This document shows, in pieces, positions 30,934-39,454 of a stretch of DNA of 64,000 nucleotides (position 1 is its first letter; every line of letters starts with the position of its first letter). The position numbers were made by a program, and so were the translations under genes. The stretch is from Faeciplasma sp964650705 (GTDB lineage Bacteria > Bacillota > Clostridia > Oscillospirales > Ruminococcaceae), in NCBI GenBank assembly GCA_964650705.1, contig CAZYUJ010000005.1, positions 48,850 through 112,849 of the forward strand, read 5' to 3'. The notes beneath the pieces were generated by a model. The model was given only the letters and a program-made list of their open reading frames with translations. It was not told the origin of the DNA and made no database searches.

Positions 30934-31515
30934 ATGAATTTGAGCGATGTTAGTGTTGTTTTGGCTTCGAAATCGCCAAGGCGGCAGGAGCTTTTGAAAT
31001 ATATAACCGACGAGTTTGAGGTCATCCCCTCGGGATATGAAGAAAACGTCCCCGACGGACTTGATGCAGAAAACGTCCCTGAGTTTTTAGCTGTTAAAAA
31101 GGCTCTTGACGTTGCGAAGGAACGCCCCGACGACCTTGTCATCGGGTGCGATACTGTCGTTATCTGTGACGGTGTTATCTTAGGCAAGCCAAAGGATAAG
31201 TGTGATGCATTCAAAATGCTTTGCACCCTTTCGGGAAGAACTCACCAAGTCATAAGCGGTGTCTGCCTTTGCTTCAATGGGAAAACGATGTCATTTTCTC
31301 AGACAACACAAGTCAGCTTTTACAGCTTGAGAGAAGAGGACATCATCAAGTATATCGACTCGGAAAATGTTTTGGATAAAGCCGGAAGCTACGGCATTCA
31401 GGACGGCGCCGCGCTGTTTGTTGAGAGCATCTCGGGCGACTATTACAACGTCGTCGGCTTCCCTATCGCAAAGCTACGACTCGAGATCGAGAAGTTTTTA
31501 AGTCTTTTCAACTGA
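30934..31515 (+). CDS. maf: Nucleoside triphosphate pyrophosphatase, Maf family
   Basis: 193 residues with ASKSPRRQELL, GCDTVV (usually GADTVV), LGKPKD, LSGRTHQVISGV and DKAGSYGIQDGAALFVE, the full Maf pattern. The enzyme hydrolyses nucleotides such as dTTP, UTP and modified NTPs to the monophosphate, cleaning the pool and acting around septation. First gene of a three-gene operon with a small unknown gene and a diacylglycerol-kinase-like gene. Confidence 0.9.
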   Translation: MNLSDVSVVLASKSPRRQELLKYITDEFEVIPSGYEENVPDGLDAENVPEFLAVKKALDVAKERPDDLVIGCDTVVICDGVILGKPKDKCDAFKMLCTLSGRTHQVISGVCLCFNGKTMSFSQTTQVSFYSLREEDIIKYIDSENVLDKAGSYGIQDGAALFVESISGDYYNVVGFPIAKLRLEIEKFLSLFN

Positions 31516-31525
31516 GGTGACAGCT

Positions 31526-31855
31526 ATGGGACTCTTTAATTCCAAAAAGAAGAAAAAGGACAAATACGCACTGAGCCGTAAAGAGCTTGAGCGCTTTGAC
31601 GGAAAGCCCATTCAATATGCTGTTGAACGGGTTGACGGCATCGAGAAAGTTTTGGGTAAGAACGGCGGAATTGCAATTTTGGATGATGTTATCGTTGTCA
31701 TGTGTGAGGCAAAGGAGGTTTTCCGTTGCCGAATTGACGGTGCGACCGTTGCCGAGCTTTTGAGCGGAAACGGAGTTGAGATCAGCGGGATCGACGATCA
31801 CACCGAAGAAAAGAGATACGTTGTAGCACATTACTTATATTACAGAAAGGTCTAA
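31526..31855 (+). CDS. Small protein of unknown function
   Basis: 109 residues from the ATG at 31526, preceded by GAGGTGA; an ATG three codons upstream lacks a site. Lys-rich N-terminus (GLFNSKKKKKDKYALSRKEL), then a compact alternating-strand region (VDGIEKVLGKNGGIAILDDV) and a Tyr-rich end. I do not recognise a family. It is encoded 10 bp after maf and 2 bp before the lipid-kinase-like gene, so it is co-translated with them. Confidence 0.65.
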   Translation: MGLFNSKKKKKDKYALSRKELERFDGKPIQYAVERVDGIEKVLGKNGGIAILDDVIVVMCEAKEVFRCRIDGATVAELLSGNGVEISGIDDHTEEKRYVVAHYLYYRKV

Positions 31856-31857
31856 AA

Positions 31858-32751
31858 ATGAACAAAAAGCTTTTATTCATATATAACCCACACTCGGGAA
31901 CACAGCTGATCGCACGCAAGCTTTCCGACATCGTTGACTTTTTCACAAAATCGGGTTTTGACGTCACCTGCCACCCTACACAGGCTCAAAACGACTGTAT
32001 CGAAACGGTCAGGGATAACTGTTCGGATTATGATCTTACTGTCATTTCGGGCGGAGACGGAACGCTTAATGAGGCAATAAACGGATTCATGACAGCAGGA
32101 TGTAATAAGCCTTTCGGCTATATTCCCGCCGGCTCGACAAACGATTTTTCACACTCGGTGGGAATCCCTTTAAAGGTCATGGATGCCGCCAAAAACGTTG
32201 TCGAGGGCGAGCCGTATACATATGACATCGGCAAGCACAATGACAGATTCTTCTCCTATGTTGCGGGCTTCGGCGCCTTCACCGAGGTGACGTACACTAC
32301 GCCTCAGGATATAAAAAATTCGCTCGGTTATTTGGCGTATGTTTTGGAAGCTATCGCCTCGCTCCCTACGATCAAGGGATATAACATATCATATGAATGC
32401 AAGGAAAGAAGCGGCTCGGGAAGCTATCTTTTGGGGCTTATCACTAACACCCTGCACGTTGCGGGAATGAAAAACCGAATGAGCGACGACATCTCGCTTG
32501 ATGACGGCTTGTTCGAGGTCATTTTGGTCAGGACGCCAAAAAAGATAACCGATCTGCGTAACCTGACACAAGACATTCTCAAGCGCAATTTCTCAAGCGG
32601 CGCTTTGGAATACTTTAAGACCGATAAGCTTTCTATCACCTGTGAAGACGGCTTGGCGTGGACGCTTGACGGCGAAAACGGCGGTGTTCACAAGGTCAAC
32701 GAGATCGTTAACTATCACAACGCTCTGAGCGTTATTACAAAGAAGAAATAG
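31858..32751 (+). CDS. Diacylglycerol kinase-like lipid kinase (YegS/DagK family)
   Basis: 297 residues. The nucleotide-binding motif SGGDGTLNEAINGF, the preceding IYNPHSGT and the YIPAGSTNDFSHSVGIP segment define the family. The C-terminal beta-sandwich contains DDISLDDGLFEVILVR. It phosphorylates diacylglycerol or a related lipid at the membrane, feeding phospholipid recycling. The specific substrate is not decided by sequence. Confidence 0.88.
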   Translation: MNKKLLFIYNPHSGTQLIARKLSDIVDFFTKSGFDVTCHPTQAQNDCIETVRDNCSDYDLTVISGGDGTLNEAINGFMTAGCNKPFGYIPAGSTNDFSHSVGIPLKVMDAAKNVVEGEPYTYDIGKHNDRFFSYVAGFGAFTEVTYTTPQDIKNSLGYLAYVLEAIASLPTIKGYNISYECKERSGSGSYLLGLITNTLHVAGMKNRMSDDISLDDGLFEVILVRTPKKITDLRNLTQDILKRNFSSGALEYFKTDKLSITCEDGLAWTLDGENGGVHKVNEIVNYHNALSVITKKK

Positions 32752-32754
32752 TGC

Positions 32755-32903
32755 GGCGGACAGCAAGCCCCCTCCCTGTTGGGAGGGGGCGCTTTTTACG
32801 AAGTGAAAAGCGGGGGTGGGCGGCGTGCCGAGCGCGCGCCCGAGCCGGGGGCGAGGGCGGAGTGCGAGGCGTGCCGGATTCGCGCGCGAAGCGCGCCACC
32901 TTT
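32755..32903. repeat. GC-rich four-way-junction element, copy F (left part missing)
   Basis: H2 GCCCCCTCCC/GGGAGGGGGC at 32767-32790, H3 GCTTTTTAC/GTGAAAAGC at 32791-32811 with a GAA loop and one G-T pair, then GGGGGTGGG and a right arm ending ACCTTT (32898-32903). The left outer strand and H1 are absent, so it is a half copy. It starts 4 bp after the lipid-kinase stop codon. Confidence 0.85.
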
Positions 32904-33000
32904 TGACAAACCGTCGGGCGCCGATCGCCGTTCCTTGCCCGCCTTTCTATGGAAAAACAAGATCCCCCTGCCAAACGGCAAGGGGATGATTTTTATTTTC

Positions 33001-34575
33001 TTAAAGAACTCTAACCGCGACCTTCTCAGCTTCGAGCATCTTCTTATATCTTTCGATATAAGCGTCGAAACCTGCCATATCGGTTTCAGACGGTTCTTCG
33101 GTAATAGCCTTCATGTCCGCAAACACCTTGTTGTCGAGATAGTCCTCCAAAGTTTCATTTTCGGCCTTAAGAGCCATATATCCTGCCAAAACAGCCATAC
33201 CCCAAGCGCCGCCCTCGCCTGCTGTTTCCATAACGGAAACGGGAGTCTTCATTGCAGCCGCCAATATCTTCTGGCCGACGCCTGCGGTCTTAAAGTATCC
33301 GCCGTGACCCAAGACCTTGTCGATCTCAACGTTCTCAGCCAAAAGAATATCCAATCCTATCTTAAGGGTTGCCAGTGCAGAGAAGAGGTTGTTTCTTATG
33401 AGGTTTGCAAGCGTGAACTTTGATTCGGGAGAACGAACAAGCATCGGTCTTCCCTCTTCAAAGTGGGTGATGTGCTCACCGGAGAAATAGTTACAAGCAA
33501 CCAAACCGCCGCAATCGTCGTCGCCTGTCATAGCGGCATTCAAAAGCATATCGTAAAGCGCGGGCTTTGTGATATCGGTGCCCGACAACTTTGCAAACTC
33601 CATGAATATCTTCATCCATGCATCAAGGTCGGACGAGCAGTTGTTACAGTGAACCATAGCAACAGGCATTCCTGCAGGGGTGGTAACCATGTCGATCTCG
33701 GGATAGAGCTTTGAAAGAGCCTTCTCCAAAACGATCATCGCAAAGACGGAAGTACCTGCGGACACATTACCTGTTCTCACTCTGACGCTGTTTGTTGCGA
33801 CCATACCCGTTCCTGCATCACCTTCGGGAGGGCACATAGGAACGCCTGCTTTAAGTGTTCCCGTGGGGTCAAGGAACTTAGCTCCCTCTTCAGTCAAGAT
33901 ACCTGCGTTCTCGCCTGCATATGCAACCTCGGGCAAAACGCTGTCCAAGGTCCAACCGAATCCGCGGGGTGCGATAAGCTCGTTGAACTTTTTGACCATT
34001 TCAGCGTCATACGTACCCGTCGTCGAGTCGATGGGGAACATACCCGAAGCCTCACCGACGCCCAAGACCTTCTTACCCGAAAGCATATAGTGAATATATC
34101 CTGCTAGGGTCAAAACATAGTCGATGTCCTTAACGTGCTCTTCGCCGTTGAGAATTGCCTGATAGAGGTGTGCAATGCTCCAACGCTGAGGAATGTTGAA
34201 TCCAAAGAGAGGCGAAAGCTCAGCCGAAGCCTTGGCGGTTATTGTGTTTCTCCATGTTCTGAAGGGGACCAAAAGCTCGCCTTCCTTATTAAATGCCATA
34301 TAGCCGTGCATCATTGCGCTGAAGCCAAGTCCGCCCAAGGTGGTGATCTTTTCGCCATAGGCCGCTTCAAAATCAGCCGCAAGCTTTGAATATGCATCCT
34401 GAAGTCCTATGCGGATGTCTTCCAAAGAATATGTCCAGATACCGTTTTCGAGGCGGTTTTCCCAATCGTGTGCGCCCGAAGCGATAACGGCGTTGTTTTC
34501 ATCGATCAAAATAGCCTTGATTCTGGTCGAGCCGAACTCGATGCCTAAATAAGTTTTTTCCAAGCAAATGTTCAT
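33001..34575 (-). CDS. FGGY-family carbohydrate kinase
   Basis: 524 residues from the ATG at 34575 (GAGGA 7 bp upstream). The N-terminal ATPase fold has LGIEFGSTRIKAILID (phosphate-1) and the C-terminal one GHGGYFKTAGVGQKILAAAM and ETAGEGGAWGMA. The length is between xylulokinase and ribulokinase. It should phosphorylate a pentulose or similar sugar, feeding the pentose phosphate pathway. No isomerase or transporter is adjacent, so the sugar is open. Confidence 0.82.
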   Translation of the reverse strand: MNICLEKTYLGIEFGSTRIKAILIDENNAVIASGAHDWENRLENGIWTYSLEDIRIGLQDAYSKLAADFEAAYGEKITTLGGLGFSAMMHGYMAFNKEGELLVPFRTWRNTITAKASAELSPLFGFNIPQRWSIAHLYQAILNGEEHVKDIDYVLTLAGYIHYMLSGKKVLGVGEASGMFPIDSTTGTYDAEMVKKFNELIAPRGFGWTLDSVLPEVAYAGENAGILTEEGAKFLDPTGTLKAGVPMCPPEGDAGTGMVATNSVRVRTGNVSAGTSVFAMIVLEKALSKLYPEIDMVTTPAGMPVAMVHCNNCSSDLDAWMKIFMEFAKLSGTDITKPALYDMLLNAAMTGDDDCGGLVACNYFSGEHITHFEEGRPMLVRSPESKFTLANLIRNNLFSALATLKIGLDILLAENVEIDKVLGHGGYFKTAGVGQKILAAAMKTPVSVMETAGEGGAWGMAVLAGYMALKAENETLEDYLDNKVFADMKAITEEPSETDMAGFDAYIERYKKMLEAEKVAVRVL

Positions 34576-34625
34576 TGTGTATTCCTCGTCTTTCATAAAA
34601 TATATGCAAAAACTGCTACATATTA

Positions 34626-34654
34626 ATTATATAATCCAAGCAATAGGTTGTCAA
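34626..34654 (-). promoter_or_regulatory. Consensus sigma-A promoter of the FGGY kinase
   Basis: TTGACA, 17 bp, TATAAT on the minus strand. Confidence 0.88.
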
Positions 34655-34730
34655 GGAACTGTTACGCGCAAAAATCTCTCCAAAACCTCAAAATTCCAAA
34701 AAAATTTTGCGTTTTGTAACAATATTGTAA

Positions 34731-34759
34731 TTGTAATTTGTGCGCGAGTGTGATACAAT
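34731..34759 (+). promoter_or_regulatory. Promoter of murA
   Basis: TTGTAA, 17 bp, TACAAT; a small GTGCG-CACAC hairpin follows in the leader before AAGGAG. Confidence 0.68.
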
Positions 34760-34822
34760 AATAAAAAATCAATGATATGATAAAATAACATCAGTGCGCA
34801 CACGCACTTTTAAGGAGTATAA

Positions 34823-36103
34823 ATGGACAAGTTTGTAATCAACGGCGGAACCCCCTTGCGCGGAGAGATAACCGTCAGCGGCGCCAAGAACGCGGCAGTT
34901 GCTATCGTTGCCGCAACCATTCTTTCGGACGAGCCCTGCGTTTTGGAAAACGTCCCCGAGATCAGCGATATCAGCATCTGCATAAAGATCCTTTATGAAA
35001 TGGGTGCAGGTATCAGAATTATAGATAAGAACACCATCCGTATCGACACAAGAGGAATTTATGACCCTGTCGTTCCCTATGAGCTTGCTCGCTCGATGAG
35101 AGCTTCATCCTATTTCTTGGGCACTCTTTTGGGACGCTTCCACAAGGCTGACGTTCCGATGCCCGGCGGATGCGATCTTGGCGACAGACCGATAGATCAG
35201 CACCTCAAGGCGTTTAATGCTCTCGGCGCAAGCCATTCTATTGACGGCGGCGTTGTGAGCCTTAGAGCGGATAATCTCTTGGGCAACCAGATCTATTTCG
35301 ATTTCAACACCGTTGGCGGAACCATCAACGCGATCTTTGCCGCAGTTAAGGCTGACGGCTTGACCGTTATCGAAAATGCCGCAAAGGAGCCCCATATCGT
35401 TGACCTTGCGAACTTCCTTAACTCTATGGGCGCAGATATCATGGGCGCAGGAACTGACGTCATCAAGATCCGCGGTGTCAAGCACTTGAAGGGTGTGACA
35501 TATGCTATCATCCCCGACCAGATCGAAGCAGGCACATATATGGTTGCCGCTGCCGCAACAAAGGGCAACGTCTGGATCAAGAACGTGATACCCAAGCATT
35601 TGGAATCCATCACCGCAAAGCTTCGAAAAGTCGGCGTTACCGTTGAAGAATTTGACGAAAGCGTTCACGTTTTTGTTGAGGGGCCCCTTATGAAGACGAC
35701 ACTTAAGACTCTTCCTCATCCCGGCTTCCCGACAGATATGCAGCCTCAGTTCTCAACACTTTTGACTATCGCTGACGGCACAAGCATCGTGACCGACGAT
35801 ATTTTTGATAACCGCTTCAGATATGTAAGCGAGCTCAGAAGAATGGGTGCTGAGATCACCGTTGACGGAACGACCGCCGTTATTTCGGGCGTTTCGGGGC
35901 TCACAGGCGCTACCGTCAGAGCTTCTGACCTTCGAGCAGGTGCCGCACTTGTTATCGCGGGAATGATGGCATCCGGCACGACCATTATCGAAAACATCTA
36001 TCATATCGAAAGAGGATATGAGAATATCGACGATAAGCTCAAGGGCTTGGGTGCCGACATCAAGCGTGTGACAGATTACGAGCCGTCGAGAATGGCTATC
36101 TAA
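34823..36103 (+). CDS. murA: UDP-N-acetylglucosamine 1-carboxyvinyltransferase
   Basis: 426 residues. The substrate motif SGAKNAAVA (Lys22-Asn23) and the active-site loop DVPMPGGCDLGDRPID with Cys117 (fosfomycin target) are intact; RPIDQHLKAF and RGYENIDDKLKGLGADI follow the family. It transfers enolpyruvate from PEP to UDP-GlcNAc, the first committed step of peptidoglycan synthesis. AAGGAGTATAA precedes the ATG. Followed by walJ and rlmH on the same strand. Confidence 0.95.
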   Translation: MDKFVINGGTPLRGEITVSGAKNAAVAIVAATILSDEPCVLENVPEISDISICIKILYEMGAGIRIIDKNTIRIDTRGIYDPVVPYELARSMRASSYFLGTLLGRFHKADVPMPGGCDLGDRPIDQHLKAFNALGASHSIDGGVVSLRADNLLGNQIYFDFNTVGGTINAIFAAVKADGLTVIENAAKEPHIVDLANFLNSMGADIMGAGTDVIKIRGVKHLKGVTYAIIPDQIEAGTYMVAAAATKGNVWIKNVIPKHLESITAKLRKVGVTVEEFDESVHVFVEGPLMKTTLKTLPHPGFPTDMQPQFSTLLTIADGTSIVTDDIFDNRFRYVSELRRMGAEITVDGTTAVISGVSGLTGATVRASDLRAGAALVIAGMMASGTTIIENIYHIERGYENIDDKLKGLGADIKRVTDYEPSRMAI

Positions 36104-36114
36104 GCTTAATATCA

Positions 36115-36157
36115 TCTGTGCGCTTTGCGTTTTGGCGCAAGGCGCATTATTTTGTCT
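36115..36157 (+). terminator. Possible attenuating hairpin between murA and walJ
   Basis: TGCGCTTTGCG and CGCAAGGCGCA pair with one G-T, followed by TTATTTTG. The interrupted T run suggests partial termination. Confidence 0.5.
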
Positions 36158-36173
36158 TTAAGGAGGTGCCCTT

Positions 36174-36962
36174 TTGGCAAGAATATATCCCCTTTTCTCA
36201 TCAAGCTCGGGAAATTCTCACTTTGTGGGCGCCCATGATGCAGGGATCCTGATAGACGCAGGAGTCAGTTGTAAGCGCATATGCCAAGCACTTTGCCAAA
36301 ACGACATCCCAAAGGAAGCGGTTAAGGCGATCTTCATAACTCACGACCATTCCGACCACATTTCGGGACTTCGTGTGTTCACAAAATGCCGCCCTGTTCC
36401 CGTTATTGCGACCGAGCGCACACTTGAATTTTTGCTCGAGCATGACCATATTGATCCGAGATGTAAGCTCATCGCCATCGAAAACAATGAGATCACCGGC
36501 TTCGGCTTTTCGGTCAAAGCGTTCAAAACTCCGCACGATGCGGTCTCAAGTGTCGGGTATCGCATCCGCACTCCCGACGGGAAGATAATCTCCCTTTGCA
36601 CCGACCTTGGACACATCACCGAAGAGATAGATCAAAACCTTTTGGGAAGCGACCTTGTGCTTTTGGAATCTAACTATGACGAGCATATGCTCAAAAACGG
36701 GCCCTATCCATTTATGCTCAAAAAGAGGATAGCTTCGCCCTATGGGCATTTATCCAACACGGATTCCGCCCGCGAGGTCAGACGGCTTTTGGAAAACGGC
36801 ACGAAAAATATAATTTTGGCGCACTTGAGCCGAGAGAACAACACACCCATCGTTGCCGAAAATGCGCTTATGCGTGAGCTTGGCGGCGATTTCATCAAGG
36901 ATAAGGACTATTCTTTACATATCGCACCGATAGAGACAAAAGGATTGGCGGTGGAATTTTAA
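36174..36962 (+). CDS. walJ: MBL-fold hydrolase, WalJ/YycJ type
   Basis: 262 residues from a TTG at 36174, set by AGGAGGTG 5-6 bp upstream; no ATG fits. The metallo-beta-lactamase ligands are intact: THDHSDH, HDAVSS, LCTDLGH and HLSREN. The opening PLFSSSSGNSHFV is typical of YycJ, a nuclease-like enzyme linked with the WalRK system and DNA repair. The stop overlaps the rlmH start (TAATG). Confidence 0.88.
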   Translation: MARIYPLFSSSSGNSHFVGAHDAGILIDAGVSCKRICQALCQNDIPKEAVKAIFITHDHSDHISGLRVFTKCRPVPVIATERTLEFLLEHDHIDPRCKLIAIENNEITGFGFSVKAFKTPHDAVSSVGYRIRTPDGKIISLCTDLGHITEEIDQNLLGSDLVLLESNYDEHMLKNGPYPFMLKKRIASPYGHLSNTDSAREVRRLLENGTKNIILAHLSRENNTPIVAENALMRELGGDFIKDKDYSLHIAPIETKGLAVEF

Positions 36963-37447
36963 TGATTGCTGTAAATATTGTTTGCGTCGGAAAGCTTAAA
37001 GAAGCCTATTGGCGGGATGCTTGCGCCGAATATTCCAAACGCATGGGCGCATATGCTAAATTCAAGGTCGTTGAGCTCAATGAATCGAAGCTTTCGGATA
37101 ACCCGAGCGATAAGGAGATATCCCAAGCTCTCGAGTCCGAGGGAAAAATGATGCTCCCCTATGCCGACATAAAGGGAGCATATAACATCGCAATGTGTAT
37201 CGAGGGGACCCAGCTTTCAAGCGAAGGCTTGGCACAGAAGATAGAAACCGCTTCGGTTTTGGGAGCAAGCACTGTGAATCTTTTCATAGGAAGTTCGTTC
37301 GGGCTTTGCGATGATATAAAGAGGCGGGCAAGCCTTAAGCTCTCGATCTCAAAGATGACTCTTCCCCATCAGCTCGCGAGAGTGGTAACTTTGGAGCAGA
37401 TATATAGAGCCTTCGCCATCAACTCCGGCTCGAAGTATCATAAATAA
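36962..37447 (+). CDS. rlmH: 23S rRNA pseudouridine-1915 N3-methyltransferase
   Basis: 161 residues of the SPOUT fold. IVCVGKLKEAYWRDACAEY at the start, FIGSSFGLCDDIKRRA (knot, usually IGG..G) in the middle and SKMTLPHQLARVVTLEQIYR near the end are the family signatures. It methylates pseudouridine 1915 in helix 69 of 23S rRNA using SAM. Length is standard. One-base overlap with walJ indicates coupling. Confidence 0.94.
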   Translation: MIAVNIVCVGKLKEAYWRDACAEYSKRMGAYAKFKVVELNESKLSDNPSDKEISQALESEGKMMLPYADIKGAYNIAMCIEGTQLSSEGLAQKIETASVLGASTVNLFIGSSFGLCDDIKRRASLKLSISKMTLPHQLARVVTLEQIYRAFAINSGSKYHK

Positions 37448-37449
37448 TT

Positions 37450-37482
37450 AAAACGGTACGGAAATTTCCGCACCGTTTTTTA
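37450..37482. terminator. Bidirectional terminator after rlmH
   Basis: AAACGGT(A)CGG and CCG(C)ACCGTTT with TTTT on both exits. Confidence 0.87.
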
Positions 37483-37484
37483 TT

Positions 37485-38102
37485 TTATCTAATGAAGTTT
37501 GTATGCTGTTTTCTCTCTTTTTCGGGCAGACCGAACTGTTCCTTGCCCAAAGCTATGCTCTTCATAAGGAAGGTCATGTTTCTTGCAAGAGTTCTCATCG
37601 TCTGCAGACCCTCGGCATCCTGAGCTGCCTGACCGGGTGCTGAGCCGTGAACGCTGTTCCAATATTGGCTTGAGGCTATGGGCATTCCCGAAATGGTGAA
37701 GAACTTGTTGAGCTCATCAAAGGTCGAAGAACAGCCGCCTCTTCTTGCGATAGCAACGCTTGCGCCGACCTTCATCGTCTTGTCAAAGTGTGTGGAATAG
37801 AAAAGTCTTTGCAAAAGTGCAACCAAGGTAGCGTTTGCGCTGGCATAATATACGGGGCTTCCGACAACCAAGCCGTCACATTCCTCAAGCTTCAAAGCAA
37901 TTTCATTGACGATATCGTCGATCGCACACTTGCCCGTTTCATAGCACTTTGTGCAAGCGATACATCCTCTGATATCCTTGTTGCCAACATGGATAAGCTC
38001 GGTCTCGATACCCTCAGCAGCGAAAACAGCTTCCATTTCTTTGAGTGACAAAGCGGTGTTGCCGTTCGCCTTGGGGCTTCCGTTCAAAAGTAATACCTTC
38101 AT
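37485..38102 (-). CDS. Flavodoxin-fold NAD(P)H-dependent FMN oxidoreductase
   Basis: 205 residues from the ATG at 38102 (AGGTGAG 7 bp upstream). KVLLLNGSPKANGNTALSL binds FMN phosphate; GCIACTKCYETGKCAIDD and GLVVGSPVYYASANATL are typical of multimeric flavodoxin WrbA-like or iron-sulfur flavoproteins. It likely reduces quinones or other small electron acceptors. It lies right after the decarboxylase-like gene, 8 bp from its stop, probably in the same transcript as scfB. Confidence 0.82.
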   Translation of the reverse strand: MKVLLLNGSPKANGNTALSLKEMEAVFAAEGIETELIHVGNKDIRGCIACTKCYETGKCAIDDIVNEIALKLEECDGLVVGSPVYYASANATLVALLQRLFYSTHFDKTMKVGASVAIARRGGCSSTFDELNKFFTISGMPIASSQYWNSVHGSAPGQAAQDAEGLQTMRTLARNMTFLMKSIALGKEQFGLPEKERKQHTNFIR

Positions 38103-38110
38103 AAACACAC

Positions 38111-39454
38111 TCACCTTTCTATAATTACAGAAATCTTTTCTATCGAATAATATTTAAACAGCTCTATCGCCTTTTCGTCAACGACCTCACCACAGGTCAA
38201 AACAGGGATCGCAGGCGGACAGCTAACCGTTGCCGATGCCAAAACCCTGCCAAGTGCCTTATGGGCATCTATCTCCTCGCTCGGCATAAATATCGCTTTG
38301 TGAGGGGCGATCCTCTCAAAAGGCCTGCCCAATACAGGAGGGGCAGCACATATTCTCTCCCTTTTCGGGATAGCTCCCAAAGCCGAGCAGATACGCTCAA
38401 GATCATCGTCCGAATTCTCAGGTGTGAGCATCAGCACAAGATAGTCGGGATCATAAAACTCACAAACTATTCCGCTTTCAAACAAGATACCCTCAAGTTC
38501 ACCGCCCAAATAACCGTATTCCTTTGCCGATATGGTTATCTTCAGCGGCTCATCGCCCAAAAGGACAAATCCTTTTGATTTAAGGCAAGCTTTCAGCTCC
38601 CCGACCTTTTTTATAAACTCAGCCAAACGGCGGTCATAACCCTCAAAAAGATATTTGTTCGCCAAATCGAGCGACTGTAATATCAGATATGACGGGCTGG
38701 TCGAAGCAAAAAGCGACAGCGCATTTTGTGCCGACTCAGATAACATTTTCGGAGCAGTTTTTGAAACGTGCAGATATGCTCCGCCTGTCAGAACAGGCAA
38801 AGTCTTATGTGCCGAATCGCAACACATATCCGCCCCCAAAGCGATGGGATGCTTTGATTCATCCAAAAAATTGAGATATGCTCCGTGTGCATTGTCGACC
38901 AAGAGCAACACACCCTGCTTGCGGCAGACCTCAGATATTCCCTTGATGTCAGCAACGTTTCCAAGATAATCGGGGCTGGTTATGTAAACAGCAACAGGCT
39001 TATCGGGCATTGTTAAGAGGATCTCATCAAGCTTTTCGGCACTCACTCCACACTCAACGATGCCGCTTCCTTGGTATATCCACTCAACGTCAATACCGAG
39101 TATTGCCGCGGCGGTTACAAAGGTTTTGTGAGCGTTTCTTGCCGCTAAGATCAAAGCTCGTTTTCCTCTTTGCTTGGCATAAACGCTCGTCAGATAAAGC
39201 ATCGCTCTGATACAAAGCGACGAGCCCTCTGTCGAATATTTGGTGACACCTGTGCCGAAAAGCTTTGACGCATTTTCCTCACTTTCACAGATTATCCCCT
39301 TTGCCGAATATAAAACGTCTGCTCCGTCAACCTCGGTGATATCAAGGTGCTCGATCCCCAAAAAGCTTTTGCCCTTGTGGCCGGGCATATGTCCGCGGAC
39401 GTTCTCGCTTTCGGAATAGCTCTTAACAAAATCGTGGATCGGTGTTTTCATCAT
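38111..39454 (-). CDS. Orn/Lys/Arg decarboxylase-like PLP enzyme
   Basis: About 447 residues, starting at one of two adjacent ATGs (39454 or 39451) that overlap the scfB stop. Fold-type I PLP enzyme: VRGHMPGHKG at the N-terminus, LLVDNAHGAY (PLP aspartate) and DSAHKTLPVLTGGAYL with the Schiff-base Lys. The short form, lacking the wing domain, occurs in Firmicutes as arginine or lysine decarboxylase-like enzymes. The substrate is not determined. Tight overlap with scfB is notable. Confidence 0.82.
   Translation of the reverse strand: MMKTPIHDFVKSYSESENVRGHMPGHKGKSFLGIEHLDITEVDGADVLYSAKGIICESEENASKLFGTGVTKYSTEGSSLCIRAMLYLTSVYAKQRGKRALILAARNAHKTFVTAAAILGIDVEWIYQGSGIVECGVSAEKLDEILLTMPDKPVAVYITSPDYLGNVADIKGISEVCRKQGVLLLVDNAHGAYLNFLDESKHPIALGADMCCDSAHKTLPVLTGGAYLHVSKTAPKMLSESAQNALSLFASTSPSYLILQSLDLANKYLFEGYDRRLAEFIKKVGELKACLKSKGFVLLGDEPLKITISAKEYGYLGGELEGILFESGIVCEFYDPDYLVLMLTPENSDDDLERICSALGAIPKRERICAAPPVLGRPFERIAPHKAIFMPSEEIDAHKALGRVLASATVSCPPAIPVLTCGEVVDEKAIELFKYYSIEKISVIIER

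Noticed and set aside
33001..34596. Sugar-utilisation operon around the FGGY kinase
   Set aside because: The kinase has its own promoter and its neighbours are a repeat element and the divergent murA; no operon.
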